A stretch of 64,000 bases of DNA. Source: Streptomyces xantholiticus. Lineage in GTDB: Bacteria > Actinomycetota > Actinomycetes > Streptomycetales > Streptomycetaceae. A model generated the notes under the pieces. The model worked only from the letters and a program-made list of their open reading frames with translations, searched no databases and was not told the DNA's origin. The position numbers and the translations under genes are program-made. The stretch covers positions 1-64,000 of the forward strand of contig NZ_BMWB01000016.1 in NCBI RefSeq assembly GCF_014651015.1. Direction: 5' to 3'. This document shows positions 33,010 through 41,276 of this stretch, piece by piece (position 1 is the stretch's first letter; each line of letters opens with the position of its first letter).

Positions 33010-34536
33010 TCATCCCTCGCCGCAGACCCGCAGGCCCTTCGGCGTCGCGCACGGTAGATGGCCGTGGGTGGTGATCACGTCCTGGCCGCCGCCGCGGCTC
33101 AGGTAGGTGAGGAAGCTGGAGACGAGCGAGTCGGCGGGCGGGCGGCCGTAGGTGTAGGCGTACTCGATCTCGCGGTACGGGTAGCCGGTCTCGCCGATGG
33201 TGTCGACGGACGGGGCGGCACCGTCGATGGTCAGGCGGTGCAGGCCCTTCAGGTCGCTGCCGGAACGCAGCTCGCTGTAGCCGATGGCGCCGGGCAGCTC
33301 GGCGACCGTCGCCAGCACCTGTTCGGTGCTGCCGAGTTCGCAGCGGACGACCGTGGCCTCGGCGTCGTCCTTGTGCCGGCAGTCGCGTGAGGAGTTCGCG
33401 GGCTCGTTGCGGTGCAGGACCCGGCGCTGGAAGACCTCGCGGGTTCCTGAGTTGGCATCCCTGCTGACGAGGAGGACCGGCAGGTCGGGGCCGCGGAGCT
33501 GCCGCCAGTTGGTGATCTCGCCGCGGTAGAGCCTGCGGATGTCCGCCAGGGTGAGGTTGTTCAGCGGGACGCGGTCGTTGACGACCAGCCCGAAGACGGA
33601 GACGGCGACACGGGTCTCACGCAGTTGTGGATAGCCTCCGGGTTTCGGGCCGTCGGCGAGGGCGATCACCGCGGGGGAGCGGTTCTCCGCCGCGGCGCCG
33701 GCGTCCGCCAGCGCCCTGATCCCTGCGTTGCTGCCGTGCGCGTCGACGGTGACGGTGGCGCCCTCGCAGTCCTTCTCGTACTTCTTCGCCAGCTCCCGCG
33801 CGACCGGCGCGAAGGCGGTCGACCCGATGACCGTCAACTCGCCCCGGGCGCAGCCGATCGGCGGGCGGGAGTCGTCGCGCGCGATGATGATCGTGGCGAG
33901 TGCCACGACGCAGACGGTGAGCAGCACGGTGATCACCCGGGCCGCCCGGCTGAACAACGGCGGAGTGTCGTCGGGTGTGGTGCTGTGGTTGGGGGCCACG
34001 GCACCGTCGCGCAGACCGCCGGTGACCCGGATCGCGCTGCCGACCGGGCCGCCGGTGAGCAGCACCAGCAGTTTGAAGTGCTGGCCCTGGTTGAGCGGGA
34101 CACGCGGCAGATGGATCGTTCCTTCGCTGTGGCGCATGCCGGCCGCGGCCGTGAAGTGGTCCATCAGGTGCTCGGCGCCCGGCGGCTGGGTGACCGCGAT
34201 GGCGCGTACCGTCCGATCGGTGAACTCGGCGGTCAGGCCGTGCACCTCACGGCCCGTGTAGTCGTTGTCCGCGATGCTCTGCGAGCCGTCGTTCTCGATG
34301 CGCAGCAGGACGAGCGTCGCGTCGGACATCTCGGGGGCGTCGTTGAACAGCCCGAGCCGGAAGTTGGGCCGCCCGGCACGTACATCGCTGCCGATCGGGG
34401 TGTCCATCTGCACGCGGTACCCGATCCGCCTGCGCCGCGGCACCCGCCGCTCGTACCAGAGCACACCGCCGGAGGCGAGAATGCCGAGCACGGCGGTGAA
34501 CACGGCCACGACGTTCTCGGCACTGAACCACTCCAC
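33010..34536 (-). CDS. Membrane-tethered PstS-like substrate-binding protein
   Basis: The 508-aa product has a first membrane helix at about 8-25 (VVAVFTAVLGILASGG) and a domain of about 180 residues of unknown type. A second helix (ITVLLTVCVVALATIIIA) follows. The C-terminal half is a periplasmic-binding-protein type 2 domain of the phosphate-binding class (LTVIGSTAFAPVARELAKKY, VDAHGSNAGIRAL, VSRDANSGTREVFQRRVL, ELPGAIGYSELRSG). No lipobox and no ABC transporter genes are adjacent. GTG 34536 is set by GAGGGGG 6 nt upstream. Flanking protein kinases suggest sensing rather than uptake (inference). Confidence 0.8.
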   Translation of the reverse strand: MEWFSAENVVAVFTAVLGILASGGVLWYERRVPRRRRIGYRVQMDTPIGSDVRAGRPNFRLGLFNDAPEMSDATLVLLRIENDGSQSIADNDYTGREVHGLTAEFTDRTVRAIAVTQPPGAEHLMDHFTAAAGMRHSEGTIHLPRVPLNQGQHFKLLVLLTGGPVGSAIRVTGGLRDGAVAPNHSTTPDDTPPLFSRAARVITVLLTVCVVALATIIIARDDSRPPIGCARGELTVIGSTAFAPVARELAKKYEKDCEGATVTVDAHGSNAGIRALADAGAAAENRSPAVIALADGPKPGGYPQLRETRVAVSVFGLVVNDRVPLNNLTLADIRRLYRGEITNWRQLRGPDLPVLLVSRDANSGTREVFQRRVLHRNEPANSSRDCRHKDDAEATVVRCELGSTEQVLATVAELPGAIGYSELRSGSDLKGLHRLTIDGAAPSVDTIGETGYPYREIEYAYTYGRPPADSLVSSFLTYLSRGGGQDVITTHGHLPCATPKGLRVCGEG

Positions 34537-34663
34537 GGGTGCCCCCTCGCACGGCTCACGTCCCACGATGGAGCGGCCACCGTACGGAGGAGAGTCCTTG
34601 CCAGAGGGTCGTTTTCGCGACCGGACGCCGGATGTTGGTCCGTCGTTCAGACGATGCGGCCGC

Positions 34664-36523
34664 TCACTTGCGGAAGTACTCCGCCGGTTCGCCGTCCGCA
34701 CTCATCCCGTACATGAGCAGGCGCTCCTTGCCCTCGAAGCGGTCGATGCGCAGGTTCTGCGCCGAGCCCGACGGGGAGCACTCGGGATCGGAACCCGGCT
34801 CCAGCTGTGGCGGCCCGAGGACGAGAAGGTCGCCGACGCCGCCGAGCACGGCGGTGCTCTCACAGTGCACCAGGTCGCCGGTCTGCTCGCCGGTCTCGTC
34901 GTCGGTGCGCGGATAGTTCTCCGTGAACCGCACGAGCGGGGCGCCGACCGGCCCCTGGGTGACGGTCATCTCGAAGGTGCGGGGATCCTCGTGGTCGGGT
35001 GGGGCGTCGAGGACGCCGAACTTCTGCTGCCAGTGACCGACGAAGGCGGGCGGCAGGGCCCTGGGTCCGTTCTTCGACCGGTGGAACGTGGCGCTGACGT
35101 CGCCCGACGTCCACTCCAGCACCTCCGGCGACCGTACGGTGAGGGTCTGGTGCGCCGCCGGAGTGCAGCGCTTCTCCGGCACGCTGGTGGTGACGTCGCT
35201 CTCACCGAAGACGATTCTGTCGGCGTCCGCGGAGACGAGCGTCGAGCGTCCCATGCACAGCCGCTCGCCGGTCACGTGGACGTACACACCGGTCTTCTCA
35301 CCGGCCCGGCCCTGGGTGATCTCGATACGCCCGGTCTCGTAGGGTGCGTCGGCGCTGCCCCGCAGCACGCCCTCCCAGGCGCCGAGGAAGTCGTCCGGAA
35401 CGATCCCGTCGGAGACGTCGGCACCGACGGACGACGCGACCGGGGCGCCGGTCCTGCCGGGCGTCCCTTTGGCGTTGTCCGTCCCGCTGCCGCCGTGCCA
35501 GGACAGGGCGGCGAAGGTGCCGGCGGCGGCGAGGACGGCGGCAGCAGACGTGGCGGCCAGGACGGTACGCCGCCGCCTGCCGGGTGCGGCAGCCGCGGCC
35601 GGCGCGGGGCCCACGGGCGTCGGAGGAGTCGGGTCCCCGTCGGCGTCGAGCAACCGGGCCGCGTGACGTCCGAGCCCCGCCAGCAGCCCTGCGGGCAACC
35701 AGGGTTCTTCGGGGAGCGGCACGTTCGCGAGCTCGGCGGCCGCCGGCCGCGCGGCCGGATCCTTGTCCAGGCACCGGCGTACGAGTGGATCCAGCTCGGG
35801 CGGCAGCCCGGCCAGGTCCGGCTCCTCGTGCGCGATACGGAACAGGACGGCGTGCACCCCGCTGTCGGCAGACCCGAACGGCGGGCGCCCGGTGGCCGCG
35901 TACGCCAGTACGGCGCCCATGCAGAAGATGTCGGACGCGGGCGTGAGCCGCTCGCCGCGCACCTGCTCGGGCGACATGAAACCGGGTGAGCCGACGACCG
36001 CGCCGGTCGTGGTCAGCCCGCCGTCGGTGACGGTGTCCACGGCGCGTGCGATGCCGAAGTCGATGATGCGGGGCCCGTCGACGGTGAGCAGGATGTTGGA
36101 CGGCTTGAGGTCCCGGTGCAGCAGCCCGGCGGCGTGGATGTGCCCGAGCGCGTCGGCCAGGCCCGCGGCGAGCGCGCGTACCGAGTTCGCCGGCAGCGGC
36201 CCGTACTGGTCGACGACCACGCTCCGCAGCGACGGTCCCGGTACGTACCCGATGGCGACCCAGGGCGACTCGGCGTCGGTGTCGGACGCGATGACGGGAG
36301 TGGTCCCGGTCCCTCCGACCCGTTCCAGCGCCTCGACCTCGCGCGCGAACCGGCGACGGAACTCGTCCTGCGCGGCGAGCTCGGCCCGTACGAGCTTGAC
36401 GGCGACGGTGCGCCCGCCGGCGGACCGGGCGAGATAGACCCGCCCCATCCCGCCCACGCCGAGTCGTCCGAGCAGCCGGAAGGGGCCGATCTGCGGGGGG
36501 TCTTCGGGCATCAAGGCATCCAC
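34664..36523 (-). CDS. Transmembrane serine/threonine kinase with duplicated extracytoplasmic module
   Basis: This 619-aa kinase has a kinase domain (about 12-270) with GRLGVGGMGRVYLA, Lys in AVKLVRAEL, Asp138 in HRDLKPSNILL, DFGIARA and SPEQVRGE. A membrane helix (about 318-338) follows. The outer region holds two copies of a module with the pattern W-x(n)-F-E/I-x-x-T-Q-G: LGAWEGVL ... IEITQGRAGE and VGHWQQKF ... MTVTQGPVGA. GTG 36523 is preferred because it aligns position for position with the start of its paralogue at 39909. It carries phospho-signalling across the membrane; targets are unknown. Confidence 0.9.
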   Translation of the reverse strand: MDALMPEDPPQIGPFRLLGRLGVGGMGRVYLARSAGGRTVAVKLVRAELAAQDEFRRRFAREVEALERVGGTGTTPVIASDTDAESPWVAIGYVPGPSLRSVVVDQYGPLPANSVRALAAGLADALGHIHAAGLLHRDLKPSNILLTVDGPRIIDFGIARAVDTVTDGGLTTTGAVVGSPGFMSPEQVRGERLTPASDIFCMGAVLAYAATGRPPFGSADSGVHAVLFRIAHEEPDLAGLPPELDPLVRRCLDKDPAARPAAAELANVPLPEEPWLPAGLLAGLGRHAARLLDADGDPTPPTPVGPAPAAAAAPGRRRRTVLAATSAAAVLAAAGTFAALSWHGGSGTDNAKGTPGRTGAPVASSVGADVSDGIVPDDFLGAWEGVLRGSADAPYETGRIEITQGRAGEKTGVYVHVTGERLCMGRSTLVSADADRIVFGESDVTTSVPEKRCTPAAHQTLTVRSPEVLEWTSGDVSATFHRSKNGPRALPPAFVGHWQQKFGVLDAPPDHEDPRTFEMTVTQGPVGAPLVRFTENYPRTDDETGEQTGDLVHCESTAVLGGVGDLLVLGPPQLEPGSDPECSPSGSAQNLRIDRFEGKERLLMYGMSADGEPAEYFRK

Positions 36524-36847
36524 GCCCGGATCTTCGCACACGGTGGTGGCGCCGGCCGGGCCTCTGGTGAACGCCCCTGCAAGGAAGGCGGGTTGCCGTC
36601 GGCGGCCTGCTGCTGCTTCGGGCCGGAGGATTCCGTGGCGGCCGCCACGGGGGCCGCCGCCATGCCCCGCAGGATCCATCTCCGTGTGGTGTCCATGCCG
36701 ATGACCGCAGGAACGGGGCCTGCGTGCGGGCTGTCCGGACCGCAGGTGAACACCCGGGCGTTGCGGCACGTACTGAGACGGGGGGCCTCGGTGCCCGAGG
36801 CCCCCCGCCACTGGAGAAGCCGTTCCGTCACGATCCTGGGGCCGCGG
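36524..36847. other. 324-bp divergent intergenic region with hairpin
   Basis: The region lies between a minus-strand kinase and the plus-strand protease. It holds a strong hairpin (36780-36791 with 36795-36806, 12-bp stem, 3-nt loop). I see no further gene. A minus-strand frame with a Tat-like stretch (TTRRWILRG) overlaps the kinase start and is considered spurious. Confidence 0.5.
36780..36806. terminator. Strong 12-bp hairpin upstream of the protease gene
   Basis: GGGGGGCCTCGG (36780-36791) and CCGAGGCCCCCC (36795-36806) form a perfect stem with a TGC loop, 42 bp before the protease start. It is not downstream of any annotated gene, so it may act in the protease leader rather than as a true terminator. 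Confidence 0.5.
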
Positions 36848-38197
36848 ATGATGCACGCACGTCAAAGGCGCGTACGACACAAACTCCAGCGGTTGGTGCG
36901 GTTGGCTGCCGCCGTCGGGCTGCTCAGCGGCGGACTCATGGTCTCCGGCGCCGTGGCGGGCGAGGCGCCGCCCGGTGAGCCGGCGGTCTCGGAGGATCCG
37001 GCCGCGGAACTCGTCTCGCGGCTCGGGGCGTCCCGTACTGCGGGCAGCTGGACAGGGGCCGACGGGCGGACGGTCGTCGCCGTCACCGACCAGGACGCCG
37101 CGGAGGATGTGCGGCGGGCGGGCGCGGAGGCGAAGGTTGTCGAGCACAGCATGGAGCGGCTCCGCTCGGCCACCGAGACACTGCGCTCGTCCCCCCGTGT
37201 GGCGGGCACGGCATGGTCGGTCGACTACGCCGACAACAGCATCACCGTGCGGGCCGACAGCACCGTCTCCGCGCAGGAGTGGTCGAGCCTTTCCGGGCTC
37301 GCGGAGCGGATCGGCGGGTTCGTCCGCATGGAGCGGACCTCCGGCACCTTCACCACCAGGGTCAGCGGCGGTACCCCGGTCTTCGGCGACCAGCGGCGGT
37401 GCTCCGCGGGCTTCAACGTCACCAACGGCCAGGACACCTTCATCCTGACGGCCGGGCACTGCGGACCGCAGGACACCACCTGGTTCCGGGACCGCCAGGG
37501 CGACGAACTCGTCGGCACGACCACCGCGTCCAGCTTCCCCGGCGACGACTACTCCCTGGTGCGCTACGAGGACGCCCGGACCCTGGACCGCACCAATGTC
37601 GTGGACATCGGCAACGGCAGGGGTGTTCCGATCATCGGGGCCGGCGAAGCGGCCGTGGGCCAGCGGGTGTTCCGCAGCGGCAGCTCGACCGGCTTCCGTT
37701 CCGGGGAGGTGACGGCAGTCGACGCGACGGTGAACTACCCGGAGGGCACGGTCACCGGACTGATCGAGACCACGGTCTGCGCGGAGGCCGGTGACAGCGG
37801 CGGCCCGCTGTTCTCCGAGGGGCTGGCGCTCGGTGTCACTTCCGGAGGCGACGGGGACTGCACCACGGGCGGCACGACGTACTTCCAGCCCGTGACCACG
37901 GCCATGGAGAGCCTCGGGGTGAACCTGACGGGCGGCCCGCCGGGAACCGGCGAAGCGAACGCGAACGGGCAGAGCGGGGGCGGTGCACCGCCCGTACCCG
38001 CCCCGCCCGCATCGCCTGCGGGGACCGAGGAAGGGTTCGGGTCACGCGCGGTCACCTCGATCGTCGACATCGGCAACCCCGTGCTGGGCGCGGGCCTCAT
38101 CGGCGTCAGCCTGACGGGACTGTTGGCCGCGCGCTGGCTCGTGTCGGCCCAGGAACGCAGGGAGTACCGCAGTTTCCACAACGCCAGCTGGGGCTGA
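36848..38197 (+). CDS. S1 family serine protease with C-terminal membrane anchor
   Basis: This 449-aa protein has an N-terminal signal sequence (basic, then LVRLAAAVGLLSGGLMVSGA), a pro-region (about 50-160) and a chymotrypsin-fold streptogrisin-like domain. The catalytic residues are visible as His in LTAGHCG, Asp in GDDYSLVRY and Ser in AGDSGGPLF. A Gly/Pro linker leads to a C-terminal membrane helix (VLGAGLIGVSLTGLLAARWL) and a short cytoplasmic tail. Streptogrisins are normally released, so anchoring is unusual. Start at ATG 36848 or 36851. It lies between two paralogous kinases on the opposite strand. Confidence 0.88.
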   Translation: MMHARQRRVRHKLQRLVRLAAAVGLLSGGLMVSGAVAGEAPPGEPAVSEDPAAELVSRLGASRTAGSWTGADGRTVVAVTDQDAAEDVRRAGAEAKVVEHSMERLRSATETLRSSPRVAGTAWSVDYADNSITVRADSTVSAQEWSSLSGLAERIGGFVRMERTSGTFTTRVSGGTPVFGDQRRCSAGFNVTNGQDTFILTAGHCGPQDTTWFRDRQGDELVGTTTASSFPGDDYSLVRYEDARTLDRTNVVDIGNGRGVPIIGAGEAAVGQRVFRSGSSTGFRSGEVTAVDATVNYPEGTVTGLIETTVCAEAGDSGGPLFSEGLALGVTSGGDGDCTTGGTTYFQPVTTAMESLGVNLTGGPPGTGEANANGQSGGGAPPVPAPPASPAGTEEGFGSRAVTSIVDIGNPVLGAGLIGVSLTGLLAARWLVSAQERREYRSFHNASWG

Positions 38198-38229
38198 TCC
38201 GCTGCACCGAGGGCGCGGCGTCGGGTGGC

Positions 38230-39909
38230 TCAGCCCGTCCTGGTGTACGTGAGGGGCTCGCCGCCCGAGCCGACGAGTTCGCGCACGATGGTGGTGTCGT
38301 TCGGCATGTTCAGCCGGCTCCACTGGCCAGGCGAGCAGGACGTACTGTCTCCGAACGTCACGGCGGTGGGATCGAGTTCCAGGGGCGGGCCCGCGGCGCG
38401 GAGGGCGGCGGACCAGCGGCAGTCGTAGTTGGGGCCGGTGCCGGTCAGGGTCATCACCTGTTCGCCCGCCGTGCCCTGGGTGATCGTCATGATCCGGGTG
38501 TTGGTGCCGTCCGCCGTCTCGAAGGACGCCCGCCAGGTGCCGACGTACTCCCCCGGCACCTCGCCGGCGGTCCGGGCGGTCGGAGGCGTAGTGCCGGGCG
38601 CCGGGGTGGAGTTGCCCGAAGGGGCGCCGGAGGAGGGGCCCGTTGTCACGGGCCCCGGCTTCGGGTCGTCCGCGGTGCTCCTGCCGTGCTGGTCCTTGGA
38701 CATCAGCGCGTAGACCGAGCCACCCGCGCCGAGTGCGACGACAAGAGCGACGGCGATCAGCGCGAGCGTCCCGCCCCGTGAGCCGCGGCGCGGGGCGGCA
38801 GCGGGAGCGTGGCCGGGCGGTGCGTACGGGGCCGGACGGTAGGGCTGCGGGTAGCCGTACGCCTGCCCGTGCGGCGGGAGCGGAGCCGGTGCGGGCATCG
38901 GCGGCGGTGTCGGCGCGGGTGCCGGACGAGGGGGAGCGGTCAGCGTCGGCGGCTGCTCGGGCGTGGGAGGCCCTGCGGGCGCGTGGGGCTGGGTGGCGGG
39001 TGTACGGGGCTGGGCTTCGGCGTCGAGCAACTGCACCGCATGACGCCCCAGTTGAGCGATCAGCGCCCCCGGCAGCCACGGCTCACCGTCGGCGTCGGCG
39101 GCGGTCCGCTCCAGCAGCTGTGCGAGCGTCGGCCGTGCCTGCGCATCCTTGTGCAGGCAGTCGCGGACCAGATCGGCCAGGCCGGCGGGGACGCCGGTCA
39201 GATCCGGTTCCTCCTGCGCGATACGGAACATCAGCGCGTGCCCGCCGCTGTCCACCGAGCCGAACGGGAGCCGGCCGGTGGCCGCGTAGGCGAGGACGGA
39301 CCCCAGGCAGAAGACGTCGCACGCCGGGGTGATCCGGTCGCCGCGCACCTGTTCAGGAGCCATGAAACCGGGAGAGCCGACGAGCGCGCCGGTGCGGGTG
39401 AGGCCGCCGTCGGTGACGGTCTCCAGTGCGCGGGCGATGCCGAAGTCGATGACGCGCGGCCCGTCGATGGTGAGCAGGATGTTCGACGGTTTGAGGTCAC
39501 GGTGGATCAGGCCGGCCGCGTGGATGTCCGTCAGCGCGTGGGCCAGTCCGGAAGCCAGCAGCCGGACGCTGCGCTCGGGCAGCGGGCCGTGTTCGCCGGA
39601 GACGACCGTGTGCAGCGCCGGCCCGGCGATGTAACCGGTGGCGACCCAGGGGATCGGCGCCTCCGTGTCCGCGTCGAGCACCGGCGCGGTCCACTGCCCG
39701 CCCACGCGCAGGGCGGACCTCACCTCGAGGCGGAAGCGGTTGCGGAACTCCTCCTGCTCGGCGAGCTCCTGCCGTACGAGCTTGACCGCGACCGTCCGGC
39801 CGCGGTCGGACCGGGCGAGGTACACCTGACCCATGCCCCCCGCGCCGAGCCGGGCCAGGATCCGGTACTCGCCGATGCTCTGCGGATCCCCCGGTGCCAA
39901 CTGCTCCAT
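38230..39909 (-). CDS. Transmembrane serine/threonine kinase, paralogue
   Basis: This 559-aa kinase has GGMGQVYLA, AVKLVRQEL, Asp138 in HRDLKPSNILL, DFGIARA and a Pro/Ala-rich linker (about 310-390). After one membrane helix (LALIAVALVVALGAGGSVYAL) comes a single outer module, VGTWRASFE ... IMTITQGTAGE, matching the duplicated module of the kinase at 36523. Catalytic-residue numbering is the same in both, marking a recent-looking duplication interrupted by the protease gene. ATG 39909 is weakly supported by GGG upstream but fits the paralogue alignment. Confidence 0.9.
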   Translation of the reverse strand: MEQLAPGDPQSIGEYRILARLGAGGMGQVYLARSDRGRTVAVKLVRQELAEQEEFRNRFRLEVRSALRVGGQWTAPVLDADTEAPIPWVATGYIAGPALHTVVSGEHGPLPERSVRLLASGLAHALTDIHAAGLIHRDLKPSNILLTIDGPRVIDFGIARALETVTDGGLTRTGALVGSPGFMAPEQVRGDRITPACDVFCLGSVLAYAATGRLPFGSVDSGGHALMFRIAQEEPDLTGVPAGLADLVRDCLHKDAQARPTLAQLLERTAADADGEPWLPGALIAQLGRHAVQLLDAEAQPRTPATQPHAPAGPPTPEQPPTLTAPPRPAPAPTPPPMPAPAPLPPHGQAYGYPQPYRPAPYAPPGHAPAAAPRRGSRGGTLALIAVALVVALGAGGSVYALMSKDQHGRSTADDPKPGPVTTGPSSGAPSGNSTPAPGTTPPTARTAGEVPGEYVGTWRASFETADGTNTRIMTITQGTAGEQVMTLTGTGPNYDCRWSAALRAAGPPLELDPTAVTFGDSTSCSPGQWSRLNMPNDTTIVRELVGSGGEPLTYTRTG

Positions 39910-40009
39910 CGCCGCGCGGCCCTTCCCCCGTACCGAATCCCCCGACGGACCGAGAATAGTGGGCCCGCCGTCGGCCATACAGGTCAGGATCGGCGCGGCC
40001 GGCCCGGCG

Positions 40010-40510
40010 TCAGCGCACCTTCGGCCCGGCCCTGGCCTCGTCCTGGACCCGGCCCTCGTCGTCCGCCTCGATCGCCGCCATCGCCTTCGAGAGCTGCTCC
40101 AGCACCCGTACGGTCTCCGCGAACTCCTGCGGCCCGAGCGCGTCCAGCAGCCGGTTCGCCAGGCGGGCGTGCCCCGGGTCGATCCGCTGGATCGCCGCCC
40201 GCCCCTCCTCGGTCGCGTGCAGCAGTTTCGCGCGCCGGTGGGCCGGGTTGGGGCGGTACTCCGCCAGGCCCTGCTCCGCCAGCACATCGGCGATGCGCTG
40301 CACGCTCTGCCGGGTGATGCCCATGGTGCGGGCGACCTGCGCGACGGACTGCGGCTCCCGCAGCACGGCGCCCAGGACCTGCCAGCGGGCCGCCGAGAGT
40401 CCGGCCTCCCGGGCCAGGCCGTCGGAGACGGTGATGAACTGCCCGTTCAGCCGGAAGACGCCGAGAGCCGTGCGGGTCAGCAGCTCCTGGGGGTGGTCCG
40501 CGGGCCTCAT
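40010..40510 (-). CDS. MarR family transcriptional regulator
   Basis: This 166-aa winged-helix protein shows the MarR order: dimerisation helices, then LSAARWQVLGAV, the recognition helix region QVARTMGITRQSVQRIADVL, the wing NPAHRRAKLLHATEEG and C-terminal dimerisation helices. Its ATG overlaps the stop of the DJ-1 gene (ATGA), so it is the second gene of that operon. A palindrome pair upstream of the DJ-1 gene is the likely autoregulatory operator. The effector is unknown. Confidence 0.92.
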   Translation of the reverse strand: MRPADHPQELLTRTALGVFRLNGQFITVSDGLAREAGLSAARWQVLGAVLREPQSVAQVARTMGITRQSVQRIADVLAEQGLAEYRPNPAHRRAKLLHATEEGRAAIQRIDPGHARLANRLLDALGPQEFAETVRVLEQLSKAMAAIEADDEGRVQDEARAGPKVR

Positions 40511-41100
40511 GCGTTCAGGACCTCGTAGGCCGACGGGTCCGAGTCGTGGAACAGCCGGTACCAGGCGTCCAGCTTCTCGCCCTCGTACACCCCGAGGCGG
40601 GCGAAGACCTCGCGGGCGAAGGCGACCGGCTCGGTGGGGCCGGCGGTGATCAGGTCCCCGTCGGTGACGGCGTCCGCGTCGACGTAGTGTTCACCGCCCT
40701 TGTAGCCCGTGGCGTCCAGATAGAACGAGACGGCGCTGGTGTGCGCGCGGGCGTCGAGCAGACCCTCGCGGGCCAGGCCGGCGGTCGCGCCGCAGATCGC
40801 GGCGACCGGCACTCCCGCGTCCAGGAACGCACGGGCCCTGGCGGTGAACGGGGCGAGGTCGTCGCCCGTGTCCCACAGGGTCGCCCCGGTGAGGATCAGC
40901 AGCGCGCTGTCGGCCGGGTCCAGGTCGGCGAGCGCGAGGTCGGGCCGGATGCCTACGCCGCCCATGGTGGTGACGAGGTCGGTCGTGAGGCCGACCGTCT
41001 TCACGGTGAAGCCGTTCTGGGTGAGGTGGGCGGTGGTGTGGCCCGTCTCCCAGTCGGCATAGGTGTCGTACACGGCCAGATGAACGGTCCTGCGGGTCAT
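40507..41100 (-). CDS. DJ-1/PfpI family protein
   Basis: This 197-aa glutamine-amidotransferase-like protein has the nucleophile elbow AAICGATAG with the conserved Cys, and an acidic residue in DTYADWETGH, as in the DJ-1/PfpI superfamily. Members include glyoxalase III, isonitrile hydratase-like enzymes and stress proteins; the reaction here is unknown. GGAGG lies 5 nt before the ATG. It is the first gene of a two-gene operon with a MarR repressor, divergent from a class III aminotransferase. Confidence 0.9.
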   Translation of the reverse strand: MTRRTVHLAVYDTYADWETGHTTAHLTQNGFTVKTVGLTTDLVTTMGGVGIRPDLALADLDPADSALLILTGATLWDTGDDLAPFTARARAFLDAGVPVAAICGATAGLAREGLLDARAHTSAVSFYLDATGYKGGEHYVDADAVTDGDLITAGPTEPVAFAREVFARLGVYEGEKLDAWYRLFHDSDPSAYEVLNA

Positions 41101-41135
41101 GGTGCCCTCCTCGACGCGTGCCCCTGCACTGCCTC

Positions 41136-41174
41136 ATATGACAGCAGGCTGTCATATCGACAACATGCTGTCAA
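41136..41174. promoter_or_regulatory. Probable MarR operator
   Basis: ATATGACAGC-AG-GCTGTCATAT (41136-41157) is a perfect inverted repeat. A second, weaker repeat, GACA-ACATGC-TGTC, follows at 41159-41172. On the minus strand a TTGACA (41174-41169) overlaps the second repeat. The site is 36-74 bp before the DJ-1 start, a usual place for MarR autorepression. Confidence 0.65.
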
Positions 41175-41276
41175 TGGCTGCCGGGCGGGCGGCCCGACAC
41201 CCTGCCCAGATATGAGGCCCGGTCCATACAAGATGGCCATGTCGTGGCCCCTCGGCGCCTCCTTACGCTGGCCGGC

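Noticed and set aside
36511..36831. Minus-strand frame with Tat-like TTRRWILRG segment
   Set aside because: It overlaps the start of the kinase gene, has no ribosome site and no conserved downstream domain; the twin-arginine match is probably chance.
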